Assembly (NCBI GenBank): GCA_963747535.1
Contig: CAVVFX010000019.1
Location: forward strand, 183,394 to 247,393
DNA from: CAVVFX01 sp963747535
GTDB taxonomy: Bacteria > Acidobacteriota > Terriglobia > Bryobacterales > Bryobacteraceae
DNA length: 64,000 bases
Direction of reading: 5' to 3'
Shown in pieces: positions 1-8,693 of the stretch. Within the stretch, counting starts at the first letter, position 1. Each line of letters opens with the position of its first letter. The translations under genes were made by a program, and so were the position numbers. The notes under the pieces are model-generated. The model did no database searches. It was not told the DNA's origin and worked only from the letters and a program-made list of their open reading frames with translations.

Positions 1-1577
1 AATCGTTGCCCAGCAGACGCAGGCCCTGACTCCCTGCGCCACGAACCTCAATCGCGACACGCGACTTTGCCGGTGCGGCACAACCGGTTACCAGACAATC
101 CTGCACGTCGACCATGCGCATGACCGGTTGATCGGAGGATGGAGCGCTGGCCTGCAGTTTGGCGAGCCGCAGCCCTTTTACATCTTCGAAGTGCATCGCA
201 GGACGCTCGTCCGGGACGGTGGAGGTGACTTGCACATTATCCATCTGCAGCCCGCTCACGTGCCGGCAATAGAAGCCGTAGGATGACAAGCGTCCGAACA
301 TGCGGGCTTCCGGATACGCGGGAATCTGCTCGGGAATCTTGCGATCGATCCACTCCTGCTTCCCTCCCTCGCCGGTCTCGATGCGGATGTTGCTCAAGGC
401 TACGTCCTGGACGTCGGAGCCGGGGATGCCCGTGATCGACGACGTCAGAATCGCGCCGGTGGCGTGCACGTTGTCGATCATGACGCCGCGCAGGAAGCTC
501 GGATTATTTCCTTTCCGGCGCGCACCGAGGCGAAGGAAAATCGGAGTGCGGACGCGTTGCATGCTGACGTTCGAGATCACCACGCCATCCACCCAGCCGC
601 CGTCGACCATTTCGATCGCGATGCCGCTGATGACGCGGGCATTGAGCGGCACATCGTCATTGTGGATGACGGAGTTGGTGAAGGTGATGTTCTCGTAGCC
701 GCCGAAGGTCGCGGTACCGAACTTCAGCCCGTTGCAGCAGCAGGTCAGCACGCAGTTGGTGATGGTGATGTTGCGCGAGAGTCCCAGGACGCCGTAAGGC
801 TTCTCGCTCTTCAGACAGATGGCGTCGTCGCCGGTGGCGATGTCGCAATCGGAGATGGAGACGTTGCGGCAGCAGGTGAGGTCGATGCCATCGGTGTTGG
901 GGCCGATCACCTGGTTGCGGATCTTGAGACCGCGGATGACGAGGGTGTCGCATTCGATGGGACGGAAGGTCCAGCCGGACGCGTTTTCGAAGGTCACGTC
1001 CTCGACCCGCGCGTTCTTGCAGTTGAATAATTCGACCATCGGAGAGGCACGGTCGAGGGGCTTCCAGTCGTACGTGGCGACATCTTTCCAGGCGTCTTCG
1101 GGCGGTGGAATTTTCCGGCCGCTCGGGATCCAGAACGACGGTCCCTGGCCGTCGACGTGGCCATTGCCGGTGATGCTGAGGTTTTCCGCGTCGCGGGCGA
1201 AGATCAGGTGCTTGGCATTGGCGTCGCCCGTGAGCTTGGGTCCGGCTTCGTTGGCCAGCGGTTTGTAGTCGGCCAGATCTTTGCTGCCGAGGATGGTCGC
1301 GCCGGACTCCAGATGAAAGTTGACATTGCTCTTGAGCACGAGGGTTCCCGTGAGATAGGTCCCTGGGGCGACGTAGACGGTGCCTCCGCCGGACTGCGTG
1401 CAGGCGTCGATGGCGCGCTGGATGGCGGCGGTGTCCTTGGTCTTGCCGTTGCCGGTGGCGCCGAAAGTGCGGGCCTGGAAGAAGTGTTCGGAGTCGGATT
1501 GCGTGGACGAGCGTGCCGCTCCGCGCGCCGCCAGTGCGGCAGCGCCGCCCAGCGTGAGAATGTCGCGTCTGTACATG
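1..1577 (-). CDS. Glycoside hydrolase family 28 (polygalacturonase-like), 3' end cut by window edge
   Basis: The reverse strand is open from an ATG at 1577 to position 1 (about 525 codons), so the C-terminus lies outside the window. The N-terminus carries twin arginines (MYRRDILTLGGAAALAARG), a Tat-like export signal. The body is a parallel beta-helix protein with GH28 landmarks: NTDGID at about residues 227-232 and GDDAI at 249-253, which supply the catalytic Asp residues. Where fungal enzymes have a Gly-His-Gly motif this protein has CNGLKFG (about 281-287), as seen in some bacterial GH28 exo-enzymes. Predicted role: hydrolysis of pectin-derived galacturonides outside the cytoplasm. It diverges from the next gene with only 37 bp between start codons. 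Family call is firm, exact substrate is not. Confidence 0.88.
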
Positions 1578-1614
1578 GCGACTCCTATTTTATGCCCGTG
1601 GTAGGCTCAGTCTG

Positions 1615-2550
1615 ATGCGATACAAATGTGTATTTGCCCTCGTTGTGGGCACCTTCGCCGCGGGAATCGCCTCGCCGCAGTCGATCCCGTCCGACCTGGC
1701 AAGCTATCTTAGTCTCACCGAAACGCAGGTTCAAGCGATTAACTCGCTGAATATTGGGTTCAACCAATACACTCACAGTCAGGAGAATCTGTATTACGAC
1801 CTGCAGTCGCAAGTCAGTGCCGAACTGGCCAAGGCCTCGCCCGATCCTGGCGTGGTCGGCAGTCTTTATGGGCAGATGGCGATGATCGGCCGCGATTACA
1901 ACACCCATCTCGCGCAAATGCAGACGAACGTCGGGGCGGTGCTGAGCACGGCCCAGGTGGCGCTCGTCAATGCGCTGTTGGGTGTTGCGCGCTTACAACC
2001 GCTGGTGTCGGACGCGCAGAGTGTGGACATGGAGCCGGCTTCAGCAATTCAGAGAAGCGGCGGCTTCGGCGTGATCGTGGTCGCCAATGTCTGCGCTAGC
2101 GCTTCGGCCGGCGCCCCCGTTCAGGTTCCGCCTCCGCTAGTGAACTACTTTAACCTTTCGGACGCGCAGAGTGCCGCGATCCAGAATGCTATCCAGGCTA
2201 ATCGGGACTACGTCAACGTCCAGTCACAGAAGATCCGGGAGTTTCAGTCCGCGATCCAAACCCTGACGGCTGCGCAGACAATCGATACGACCGCGCTTGG
2301 CGCCGACTACATTGCCATTGCGCAGATCCAGAACGATGAGAAAACTCAGGCAGGACAACTGATTACTACGGTCCGCAGTGTTCTCACAGTTCAGCAACAA
2401 CCTCAGTTGGCGGCTCTCGATAACGCTATGAGCCTGAGCCAGGTAGAGTCCGAGGCCGTACAGTACAACGTCCTGGTACTCCCACCGGACCTGGGGCAAA
2501 CGTACAGTCCCTTCGGCTTCAGCGGCTTACCTTTAGGCACGTTATACTAG
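1615..2550 (+). CDS. Secreted protein with two Spy/LTXXQ-like repeats
   Basis: A 311-residue protein starting with a typical Sec signal peptide (MRYKCVFALVVGTFAAGIASPQS). The mature part holds two related halves, each opening with a Leu/Gln motif (YLSLTETQVQAI near residue 30 and YFNLSDAQSAAI near 180) followed by long Gln-rich helices. This resembles the LTxxQ pattern of Spy-type periplasmic chaperones, though I cannot prove homology. It starts 37 bp from the divergent GH28 gene, so its promoter must sit in or near that gene's 5' end. A periplasmic helical protein is likely; the function is unknown. Confidence 0.7.
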   Translation: MRYKCVFALVVGTFAAGIASPQSIPSDLASYLSLTETQVQAINSLNIGFNQYTHSQENLYYDLQSQVSAELAKASPDPGVVGSLYGQMAMIGRDYNTHLAQMQTNVGAVLSTAQVALVNALLGVARLQPLVSDAQSVDMEPASAIQRSGGFGVIVVANVCASASAGAPVQVPPPLVNYFNLSDAQSAAIQNAIQANRDYVNVQSQKIREFQSAIQTLTAAQTIDTTALGADYIAIAQIQNDEKTQAGQLITTVRSVLTVQQQPQLAALDNAMSLSQVESEAVQYNVLVLPPDLGQTYSPFGFSGLPLGTLY

Positions 2551-2599
2551 GCTCGGAACAAACTTCACAGATTCTGCGTAGCCACCTAGGGAAACTTTT

Positions 2600-3019
2600 A
2601 TGACAGCCACTGTTTCACCTCAAATCGACCAAGTAGCCGCGCTTCTTGCGAAGCAGGGCTATGATGTATCTCAAGCCGGGCCGGGGGTGCTGGAGATCCG
2701 CGAACTGCGCAGCGGCATCAGCATTCACGCGGTGCTCGAAGGCGACATCATGTTCTTCACTCTGCCCTGCATGAACGTGTCGGCAGACAAACTCACGCCG
2801 GACATCCTGAAAAAGATGCTCGCCGGCGAGAATGGCATTTCCACCTCTTATTTCCAGCTCTACGACGGGCCCGACGGGACCGTGACGATCGCGTTGAACA
2901 ACTTCTGTAAGCTGTCCGACATGGGGCCGGATAATGAAGACGATATTCTGTCCTGCGTGCATTTTCTGCTGGTTGACGTGATTGCGGCTCGCGACCTGGT
3001 AGGCGCTGCCGCGAAGTAA
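2600..3019 (+). CDS. YbjN/DUF2170-like small protein, first gene of a PspA operon
   Basis: A 139-residue cytoplasmic protein without signal peptide or membrane segment. The pattern (short helix, beta hairpin around EIRELRSGISIHAVLEGDI, then amphipathic helix ending in FLLVDVIAARDLV) resembles the YbjN or DUF2170 (YjfI) fold. In E. coli yjfI precedes the pspA paralogue yjfJ, which matches the position here, 31 bp upstream of pspA. These proteins are thought of as small chaperone-like partners in envelope-stress loci. Assignment to one of the two families would need a profile search. Confidence 0.55.
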   Translation: MTATVSPQIDQVAALLAKQGYDVSQAGPGVLEIRELRSGISIHAVLEGDIMFFTLPCMNVSADKLTPDILKKMLAGENGISTSYFQLYDGPDGTVTIALNNFCKLSDMGPDNEDDILSCVHFLLVDVIAARDLVGAAAK

Positions 3020-3050
3020 GAGCCGACATTCTCCGAGGAGCCATAACGAC

Positions 3051-3812
3051 ATGGGATTCATTTCTGACTTATTTGGACGTGCAGGCCGCGTAGCGCGTGG
3101 ACAGGCCAATCAGGGCATGAGCGCGGTGGAAGATGCGACATTCGAAGCGACGGTCAAACAGACGGTCCTCGACATGCGCACGGAATTGAACAAGGCCGTG
3201 CAGGCATCGGCCCAGGCGATGAGCAATTTCAACCGCCTGGAAGCCGAATATGACAAGTACACGCGTCAGTCGCAGGACTGGAAAGACCGCGCGGGCAAAG
3301 CGCTGGACGCCGGCAACGAGGATCTCGCCAAGAAAGCGCTGGCGAAGAAGGCCGAGTCGGACCGGCAGGTCCAGTCGCTGCAGCAATCGGTAGACCAGGC
3401 CCGGGCTGCCAGCGAAACGCTGAAGCAGCAGGTTGGGGAACTGAAGCGCAAGATCGACGAGGGAGAGCGCACGGCTACCACGCTGGTGGCGCGCAAGAAT
3501 GCCGCCACGGCGCAGCGCAAAGTTGCGGAAGCTCTGGCCGGCGCCGGCAATGCCAACAACGCATTCACCGCATTGGGGACGTTCGAAGAATCCGTGGCGC
3601 GTGAAGAAGCGACGGCCAAGGCCTTCAACCAGATCGCGGCGACGGGCGAGGACCATGAGCTCGAATCCGAATTCGCCAAACTGGAAGGGCACAGCGTCGA
3701 CGATGAACTCGCAGCGCTCAAACGCGAGCGCGCGCTGCCTCCGCCGTCTACGCCCAGGGCCATTTCGGCGCCCGTGCCGGATACGGCTAATGTGTCGGGT
3801 GGGGCGCAGTAA
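3051..3812 (+). CDS. pspA: PspA/IM30 family membrane-stress protein
   Basis: A 253-residue protein that starts MGFISDLFGRAGRVARG, the amphipathic membrane-binding helix typical of PspA/Vipp1. It continues as nearly uninterrupted charged coiled coil to about residue 225 and ends in a Pro-rich tail. PspA-family proteins are ESCRT-III-like and polymerise on the inner face of the cytoplasmic membrane to preserve its integrity. A clear ribosome-binding site (GAGGAG, about 3036-3041) precedes the ATG. It is the core of a four-gene run with gaps of 31, 2 and 0 bp; no PspB/C/F homologues are nearby. Confidence 0.88.
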   Translation: MGFISDLFGRAGRVARGQANQGMSAVEDATFEATVKQTVLDMRTELNKAVQASAQAMSNFNRLEAEYDKYTRQSQDWKDRAGKALDAGNEDLAKKALAKKAESDRQVQSLQQSVDQARAASETLKQQVGELKRKIDEGERTATTLVARKNAATAQRKVAEALAGAGNANNAFTALGTFEESVAREEATAKAFNQIAATGEDHELESEFAKLEGHSVDDELAALKRERALPPPSTPRAISAPVPDTANVSGGAQ

Positions 3813-3814
3813 CC

Positions 3815-4381
3815 ATGTTTTTCAAGCATAGTTCCGGTTCGCCAGATCCTCAGCCGGATCTGGCGAACCTCTCTGTTATCGACGCGATGCCCGGCGATAG
3901 TCTCTCGATCGTCGCGGCCGGTCCGGACTTCAGCGATCTGAATTTCACGGTGGATCGCCGCGATCAGCTCGAGGCGGGACAGAAGATCTGGTACGAGATC
4001 ACCGGACCCTATGGCGAGAAACGCGTGCGCCTGGAGATCATCCCAGGTGACATCATGGAGGTGCGCGGCTGGTTCGACGGCCGCACCCTCACGCTCGACC
4101 AGTTCGGGCTCAGCGAAGACGATCTGGCGTCGATGGATGAACGCCAGAATCCGGCGGACTTCTTCGATTTCGACGGGAAGTTCTGGCTGTTCCGATGGAG
4201 CCGCGAAGTGGGTCTGTTCCACCGCGAGCAGTCCGAAGGGACGGGGTTTTACTGCTGGGAATTCCAGGAGCAGGACGGCGACCGTTTCCTGCAAATCCGT
4301 AAATACGAGGGCGAGCCCTTCGCGGCGTTCATATCGAACAAAGTGAATCCCGGGGACGTAACTGTATTCAGGGGAAAATAG
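3815..4381 (+). CDS. DUF4178-like protein of the PspA operon
   Basis: A 188-residue soluble protein, 2 bp downstream of pspA. It has no signal peptide. Two Trp/Tyr-rich beta segments (around IWYEITGPYGEKRVRLEI and GTGFYCWEFQEQDGDRFL) recall the DUF4178 module, which often accompanies pspA in diverse bacteria. The YjfK family (DUF2491) is the alternative because its gene occupies the same position in E. coli. The tight spacing on both sides indicates translational coupling and a shared role with PspA. Confidence 0.5.
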   Translation: MFFKHSSGSPDPQPDLANLSVIDAMPGDSLSIVAAGPDFSDLNFTVDRRDQLEAGQKIWYEITGPYGEKRVRLEIIPGDIMEVRGWFDGRTLTLDQFGLSEDDLASMDERQNPADFFDFDGKFWLFRWSREVGLFHREQSEGTGFYCWEFQEQDGDRFLQIRKYEGEPFAAFISNKVNPGDVTVFRGK

Positions 4382-5935
4382 ATGTCAGCCACCAGCAGCC
4401 TGCGGCAGAAGTCGACGCAGGCCAGAGGCCTGATCCACAACGTTTTCTGGTGGGTCTTCGCTATTTCCGTCGCTCTCGTGCTGGCCGGCTGCGGTAATCC
4501 GCTGAAGCCGCGCATCGACGCCGAGACTCGCCAGGTTGCCGAAGCCAAAAGCCGCGTCGACAAGATTCACAAGGAAGTAGACAGCGACCTCCAGAAGGAG
4601 CCGGACCTCTTCAAGGCGGCGAATGTCACGGCGGCTTGGCGGGACCGGTTCCAGACCGACCAGGAAAAGCTGAATGACGCCTTTGCGGATCTCGAAAGGC
4701 TGAACCATCGGGACAAGCGAATGTCGCTGTTTAGCGACGTGGATCGTTTTCGCGAAGCCGCGGTGGCGGATGCGGTGGCGATTCAGACCGAAGCCAACCG
4801 GTGGCTCGATCTCAAGCGCAATACTCCGCAGCACCTCAAACACATGCAGGCGGACTACGACCAGGTGCGGTCCGCTGACGTATCCAAAGTGACCGCCGTC
4901 CTCGAGAAGGCCGCGCAGGATTGGCCGGCAAAGAAAGCCGATCTCGATGCCCGGCTGGCCAGCCTGAAGTCCGAGCAACCGGCAGCCGAAGCGGCTTGGA
5001 AGGATGCCCAGGCGGCAGCGTCTCCAAGCGGCGGCGCGAAGCCGGACTACGCCGCATTGATGAGCGCCGAACGGAAGCTCGATACGCTCGCCGCCGAGCC
5101 GGAGCTGGACCGAAAACTGGCCGGCCAGCTTTACACTTCCTACGACAAGGTGCTGGTCGACCTCGAACCTCCGCACGGGGATGATTTGACGGCCAAAGAA
5201 AAGGTGAAGACCGTTCGGACGGAGATCACCGATGTGCAGAATCATCAAAACCAGACGAACACTCAGGAGCAGTGGGTGAACATTCCGGAGTCGACCTACG
5301 CGTCGCTCGACAACGACATCGGAATGACGATCGAGCACAAACCGGCCGGCGCGTACGATAGTGAAGTGCAAACCGTGCCGCAGCCACCGGGGTTCGCCTA
5401 CATGGCGCCGCCGGGACAGCAGAATCAATACGGATATTGGGAGCAGCATAACGGCACTTCGGTCTGGACATGGCTGCCGGAGTATCTGCTGTTGCGGGAA
5501 GTGTTGTGGAACCACCACTACATGCCGGTGCCGTCTTATGAGTACGACGGCTACTGGTCGGCGCGGCGCAGCGGCACCACTTATTACGGCGGAGGCTACT
5601 CTGGCGGGGGGTATTCGGGGCCGAGTACACAAGCTCCAGCGGCGCCGAAGTATGGCACCCACGGGACGTTCACGGAACATAGCTATGCCAACAGCCGGTA
5701 CATGAACCGGGGCGGCGGCTATAGCACTTCGCAGTACAGGAATCAGAACGGGAGCGGCTATCGAAGCTCGGGCTACGGCAGCGGGCAGTCGGCCGCGCCA
5801 TCCTCGTCCAATTCGTCCAGCGACCACGGACACCAGTTCGGACGATCTCCCGGCAGCGGCGGTTCGGGCCAGCGATTCGGGGGAGGCAGTTCCCACCATA
5901 GCGCTCCTTCCGGCCGACGGTACGGAAGAAGATAG
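4382..5935 (+). CDS. Large lipoprotein: coiled coil plus Gly/Ser/Tyr-rich tail, PspA operon
   Basis: A 517-residue predicted lipoprotein. A hydrophobic segment ends in the lipobox LVLAGC (Cys37), followed by a helical, charged region to about residue 280. A Trp/Tyr-rich segment follows (around 330-390, with WEQHNGTSVWTWLPEYLL), then a low-complexity tail of GGGYSGG, SSGYGSG and Ser-rich blocks. The ATG directly follows the stop of the upstream gene, so it is the last gene of the PspA operon. The first 20 residues are translated from an R2 repeat copy (4394-4440). The tail resembles secreted glycine/tyrosine-rich proteins. No family was recognised. It would link the membrane-stress operon to the periplasm or outer envelope. 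Confidence 0.65.
   Translation: MSATSSLRQKSTQARGLIHNVFWWVFAISVALVLAGCGNPLKPRIDAETRQVAEAKSRVDKIHKEVDSDLQKEPDLFKAANVTAAWRDRFQTDQEKLNDAFADLERLNHRDKRMSLFSDVDRFREAAVADAVAIQTEANRWLDLKRNTPQHLKHMQADYDQVRSADVSKVTAVLEKAAQDWPAKKADLDARLASLKSEQPAAEAAWKDAQAAASPSGGAKPDYAALMSAERKLDTLAAEPELDRKLAGQLYTSYDKVLVDLEPPHGDDLTAKEKVKTVRTEITDVQNHQNQTNTQEQWVNIPESTYASLDNDIGMTIEHKPAGAYDSEVQTVPQPPGFAYMAPPGQQNQYGYWEQHNGTSVWTWLPEYLLLREVLWNHHYMPVPSYEYDGYWSARRSGTTYYGGGYSGGGYSGPSTQAPAAPKYGTHGTFTEHSYANSRYMNRGGGYSTSQYRNQNGSGYRSSGYGSGQSAAPSSSNSSSDHGHQFGRSPGSGGSGQRFGGGSSHHSAPSGRRYGRR
4394..4440 (-). repeat. R2 repeat copy inside the lipoprotein start
   Basis: This 47-bp stretch matches the reverse complement of the R2 copy at 39657-39704 with five substitutions and one single-base gap. 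Here it is translated and supplies the N-region of the lipoprotein signal peptide. Confidence 0.7.
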
Positions 5936-6052
5936 CCGCTACCCGGGGTCCAGTGTGTCTGAGGCTAGCGCCGTTATCGCCGCGAGCGAAGTTTGGCCGC
6001 ATTTTCTGGAGAGATAGACGCTCGCTCGCGTCGAAGGCTATACTGGCAGTTC

Positions 6053-6103
6053 GGCTGCTGGCGCAGCCGGGCAGACCACGAAAAACGATGGTCTGCCCCA
6101 CGG
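6053..6103 (+). repeat. R1 palindromic repeat, copy A
   Basis: GGCTGCTG-GCGCAGCC hairpin followed by the R1 hairpin GGGCAGACCA - 10 nt (CGAAAAACGA) - TGGTCTGCCC and a trailing CCACGG. It lies between the PspA-operon lipoprotein and the symporter gene. Confidence 0.85.
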
Positions 6104-6129
6104 AAGCCTTCGGAAGCCCGGGAGTATGA

Positions 6130-7911
6130 TTGCAACTAACCTATCTTGACTGGTGCTGGATCGCTCTCTATTTCGTGATCAACGCCGGTATCGGCTTCTA
6201 CTACAAGGCTCGCGCGGGCAAAAACGTCAGCGAATTTTTTCTCTCGGGGCGCAACATCCCCTGGTGGCTGGCCGGCACCTCCATGGTCGCCACTACCTTC
6301 GCCGCCGACACCCCCCTCGCCGTCACCGGCATGGTCGCCATGGGCGGCATCGCCGGCAACTGGCTGTGGTGGAACTTCGTGGCCAGCGGGATGATGACCG
6401 TCTTCTTTTACGCCCGCCTCTGGCGCCGCTCAGGCGTCATGACCGACATCGAGTTCACCGAGATCCGCTACTCCGGCAAGCCCGCCGCCTTCCTGCGCGG
6501 CTTCCGCGCCCTCTATCTCGGGATCCCCATCAACTGCATCATCCTCGGCTGGGTCAACCTCGCCATGGTCAAGATTCTCATGCTGGTGCTCGGCGTCACG
6601 CGCCTGGAGGCGCTCGGCATCGTCATCGGCCTGATCGCCGTCACCTCGTTCATCTCGACGCTCTCCGGCCTCTGGGGCGTGCTCGTCACCGACCTGTTTC
6701 AGTTCGCGATCAAAATGACCATGGTCATCGTGCTGGCGTTTGCGGCCGTGGCTGCCTGCGGTGGAATGGCCGCACTGAAACTCAAGCTCGCGGCGATCGA
6801 CGCACTTCACGGCGTCGCTCCCGGCGGCTCCGGATCGGTCCTGAGCTTCATCCCCGATTTTCACTCTCCATGGATGCCGATGATGACCTTCTTCGTCTAC
6901 ATCGGGATGAACTGGTGGGCCACCTGGTATCCCGGCGCGGAACCCGGCGGCGGCGGCTACATTGCGCAACGCATGCTCTGCGCCAAGGACGAGAAGAACT
7001 CGCTGCTGGCCACTCTCTGGTTCAACATCGCCCACTTCGCCATCCGTCCGTGGCCCTGGATCATAACCGCGCTGGCGTCGCTGGTGCTGTTCCCCGGACT
7101 CGCCGACCCCGAGACCGGCTATATCCGCGTGATGATCGCTTATCTCCCGGCCTCGCTGCGCGGCGTCATGCTGGCAGCCTTCGCGGCGGCCTACATGTCC
7201 ACCATCGCTACCCAGCTCAACTGGGGCGCAAGTTACATCGTTAACGACTTCTATCGCCGCTTCATCCGCGCCGACGCCAATGAGCGCCACTACGTGCACG
7301 TCTCGCAATGGGCTACGGTGTTGCTCACGGTCATCTCGGCGGTCGTGACGTTCTATCTGAGCTCGATTGCGGGCGCCTGGAAATGGCTGCTGGTCATTGG
7401 CGCGGGCACCGGACCCGTGCTGATGCTGCGCTGGTATTGGTGGCGGATCACCGCCATCAGCGAGATCTCGGCCATGATTTTCGCGTCCATCATTTCGGTG
7501 ATACTGCAAACCGTCTACGGCCTCGATAGCGATCGTCCGCTCGACTTCGCATGGCTCATGATTATCACGGTCGCGGTGACTACGCTCGGTTGGTTGACCG
7601 TAACCCTGCTGACCCGGCCGGAGGCAGACGACGTGCTCGTCAGCTTTTATCGACGGACGAGGCCCAGCCTCCTGGGATGGAAGCGCGTTGCGGCGCTGGC
7701 CCCGGACGTGCACCCGTCGCAGGACGGCTGGCACAATGCCCTGGATTGGGTCTGCGGCTGTGTCCTCATTTATGGCGCGCTGTTTGGTTCCGGGAAGTTG
7801 ATCCTGGGAGAGACGCTCCTGGGCCTGGGCTTGCTGACAGCGGCAGCTATAGGAGGCCTGGTCATCTACATCGATCTATCGCGTCGTGGCTGGAGCTCGG
7901 TGGTTGTGTGA
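6130..7911 (+). CDS. Sodium:solute symporter (SSS family)
   Basis: A 593-residue integral membrane protein with about 13-14 hydrophobic segments. The opening (YLDWCWIALYFVINAGIGFYY, then VSEFFLSGRNIPWWLAG) is the diagnostic SSS N-terminus with the S-x-x-x-F-F-L-x-G-R element. The start is a TTG at 6130: GGGAG at 6118-6122 gives a suitable ribosome-binding site, and the ATG at 6126 is out of frame. SSS carriers take up sugars, amino acids or organic acids with sodium; the substrate cannot be read. It is a monocistronic gene followed by a strong double hairpin. Confidence 0.88.
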   Translation: MQLTYLDWCWIALYFVINAGIGFYYKARAGKNVSEFFLSGRNIPWWLAGTSMVATTFAADTPLAVTGMVAMGGIAGNWLWWNFVASGMMTVFFYARLWRRSGVMTDIEFTEIRYSGKPAAFLRGFRALYLGIPINCIILGWVNLAMVKILMLVLGVTRLEALGIVIGLIAVTSFISTLSGLWGVLVTDLFQFAIKMTMVIVLAFAAVAACGGMAALKLKLAAIDALHGVAPGGSGSVLSFIPDFHSPWMPMMTFFVYIGMNWWATWYPGAEPGGGGYIAQRMLCAKDEKNSLLATLWFNIAHFAIRPWPWIITALASLVLFPGLADPETGYIRVMIAYLPASLRGVMLAAFAAAYMSTIATQLNWGASYIVNDFYRRFIRADANERHYVHVSQWATVLLTVISAVVTFYLSSIAGAWKWLLVIGAGTGPVLMLRWYWWRITAISEISAMIFASIISVILQTVYGLDSDRPLDFAWLMIITVAVTTLGWLTVTLLTRPEADDVLVSFYRRTRPSLLGWKRVAALAPDVHPSQDGWHNALDWVCGCVLIYGALFGSGKLILGETLLGLGLLTAAAIGGLVIYIDLSRRGWSSVVV

Positions 7912-7914
7912 CGG

Positions 7915-7955
7915 ACTTCGGCCGCCAGCGGCCGAGGCAGGCGAAACCGCCTGCC
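7915..7955. terminator. Double hairpin between convergent genes
   Basis: Two adjacent palindromes: CGGCCGC-CA-GCGGCCG and GGCAGGCG-AAAC-CGCCTGCC (7936-7955, perfect 8-bp stem). There is no T-tract. It sits just after the symporter stop and before the 3' end of the opposing methyltransferase gene, so a bidirectional transcription barrier is plausible. The second hairpin resembles the R2-type core. Confidence 0.45.
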
Positions 7956-8003
7956 CCACCAACGCAAACACTGGACTGGCGAGGGTGGCGCGGAAGTGCA
8001 TCT

Positions 8004-8693
8004 TCAGTCTGTCCGCCGAGCCAGCACGTAGGTGCCGGCAACTACCAGATTTCCGGCCAGATATTTCCAGCTGGAGGGAAGTATCCACTTGGAGACAGGC
8101 ACCTCGAACTTGCGATGGCAAGTCTCCATATGCTCAATCCGAAACACTTGAGACACCTGGGCAGCAAAGCCGGAAGCAGTCCAATGATGAGGATGCAGCC
8201 GGTCGACCCAAAAGAACGGCCGGGTCCAGCCAGGGAAGGTATGAATCATGAGCAGCAGCGTCCCGCCAGGACGCAGCACGCGGTGCACCTCGTGGAGAGC
8301 GGCTCCGGGATCGCACATGTGATCCAGAGCATTAAAGCAGATCGCGACATCGACCGAACCCGAAGCCAGCGGGAGATGTTCACCCAAAGCGGATAGTGAA
8401 AGCTGAGGCTCAGGCAAGTTCATTTTGCTCTCGTACTGAGGCAGGAGCGGGTCGATGCGGATACGCAATACGGCGTTATCCAGAAAGTGAATGAGCCCGT
8501 ACGGACCGCATCCGATGTCGAGCACGCGGCGCCCGCGGAACAGATCCCGCGTGTAGCCGAAGCGCGCGAGTTCCTCCGTCCAGTATTTCGGGATGTCGAG
8601 ATTCTGGTAAGGCGCGGCCTGCGTCCAGTGCTTCCAGAAGTCCAGTTCCAGGCGCTGTGACGCTTGCCAGCGATCGCGGGAAACGGCCTTCAC
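8004..8693 (-). CDS. SAM-dependent methyltransferase (class I)
   Basis: About 229 residues. Motif I is VLDIGCGPYG, followed by an acidic SAM-binding segment and the post-motif DVAICFNALDHMCDP, then LRPGGTLLLMIHTFPGW, a standard class I methyltransferase order (Methyltransf_11 type). The start chosen is the GTG at 8693 because it overlaps the stop of the upstream metallophosphoesterase as GTGA; a longer open frame to 8816 only reads antisense-free sequence of that gene in another frame. Small-molecule methylation is likely; the substrate is unknown. Confidence 0.8.
   Translation of the reverse strand: MKAVSRDRWQASQRLELDFWKHWTQAAPYQNLDIPKYWTEELARFGYTRDLFRGRRVLDIGCGPYGLIHFLDNAVLRIRIDPLLPQYESKMNLPEPQLSLSALGEHLPLASGSVDVAICFNALDHMCDPGAALHEVHRVLRPGGTLLLMIHTFPGWTRPFFWVDRLHPHHWTASGFAAQVSQVFRIEHMETCHRKFEVPVSKWILPSSWKYLAGNLVVAGTYVLARRTD

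Noticed and set aside
464..1268. Long plus-strand open frames opposite the GH28 gene
   Set aside because: They are antisense shadows of a GC-rich gene; only the minus frame shows family motifs.
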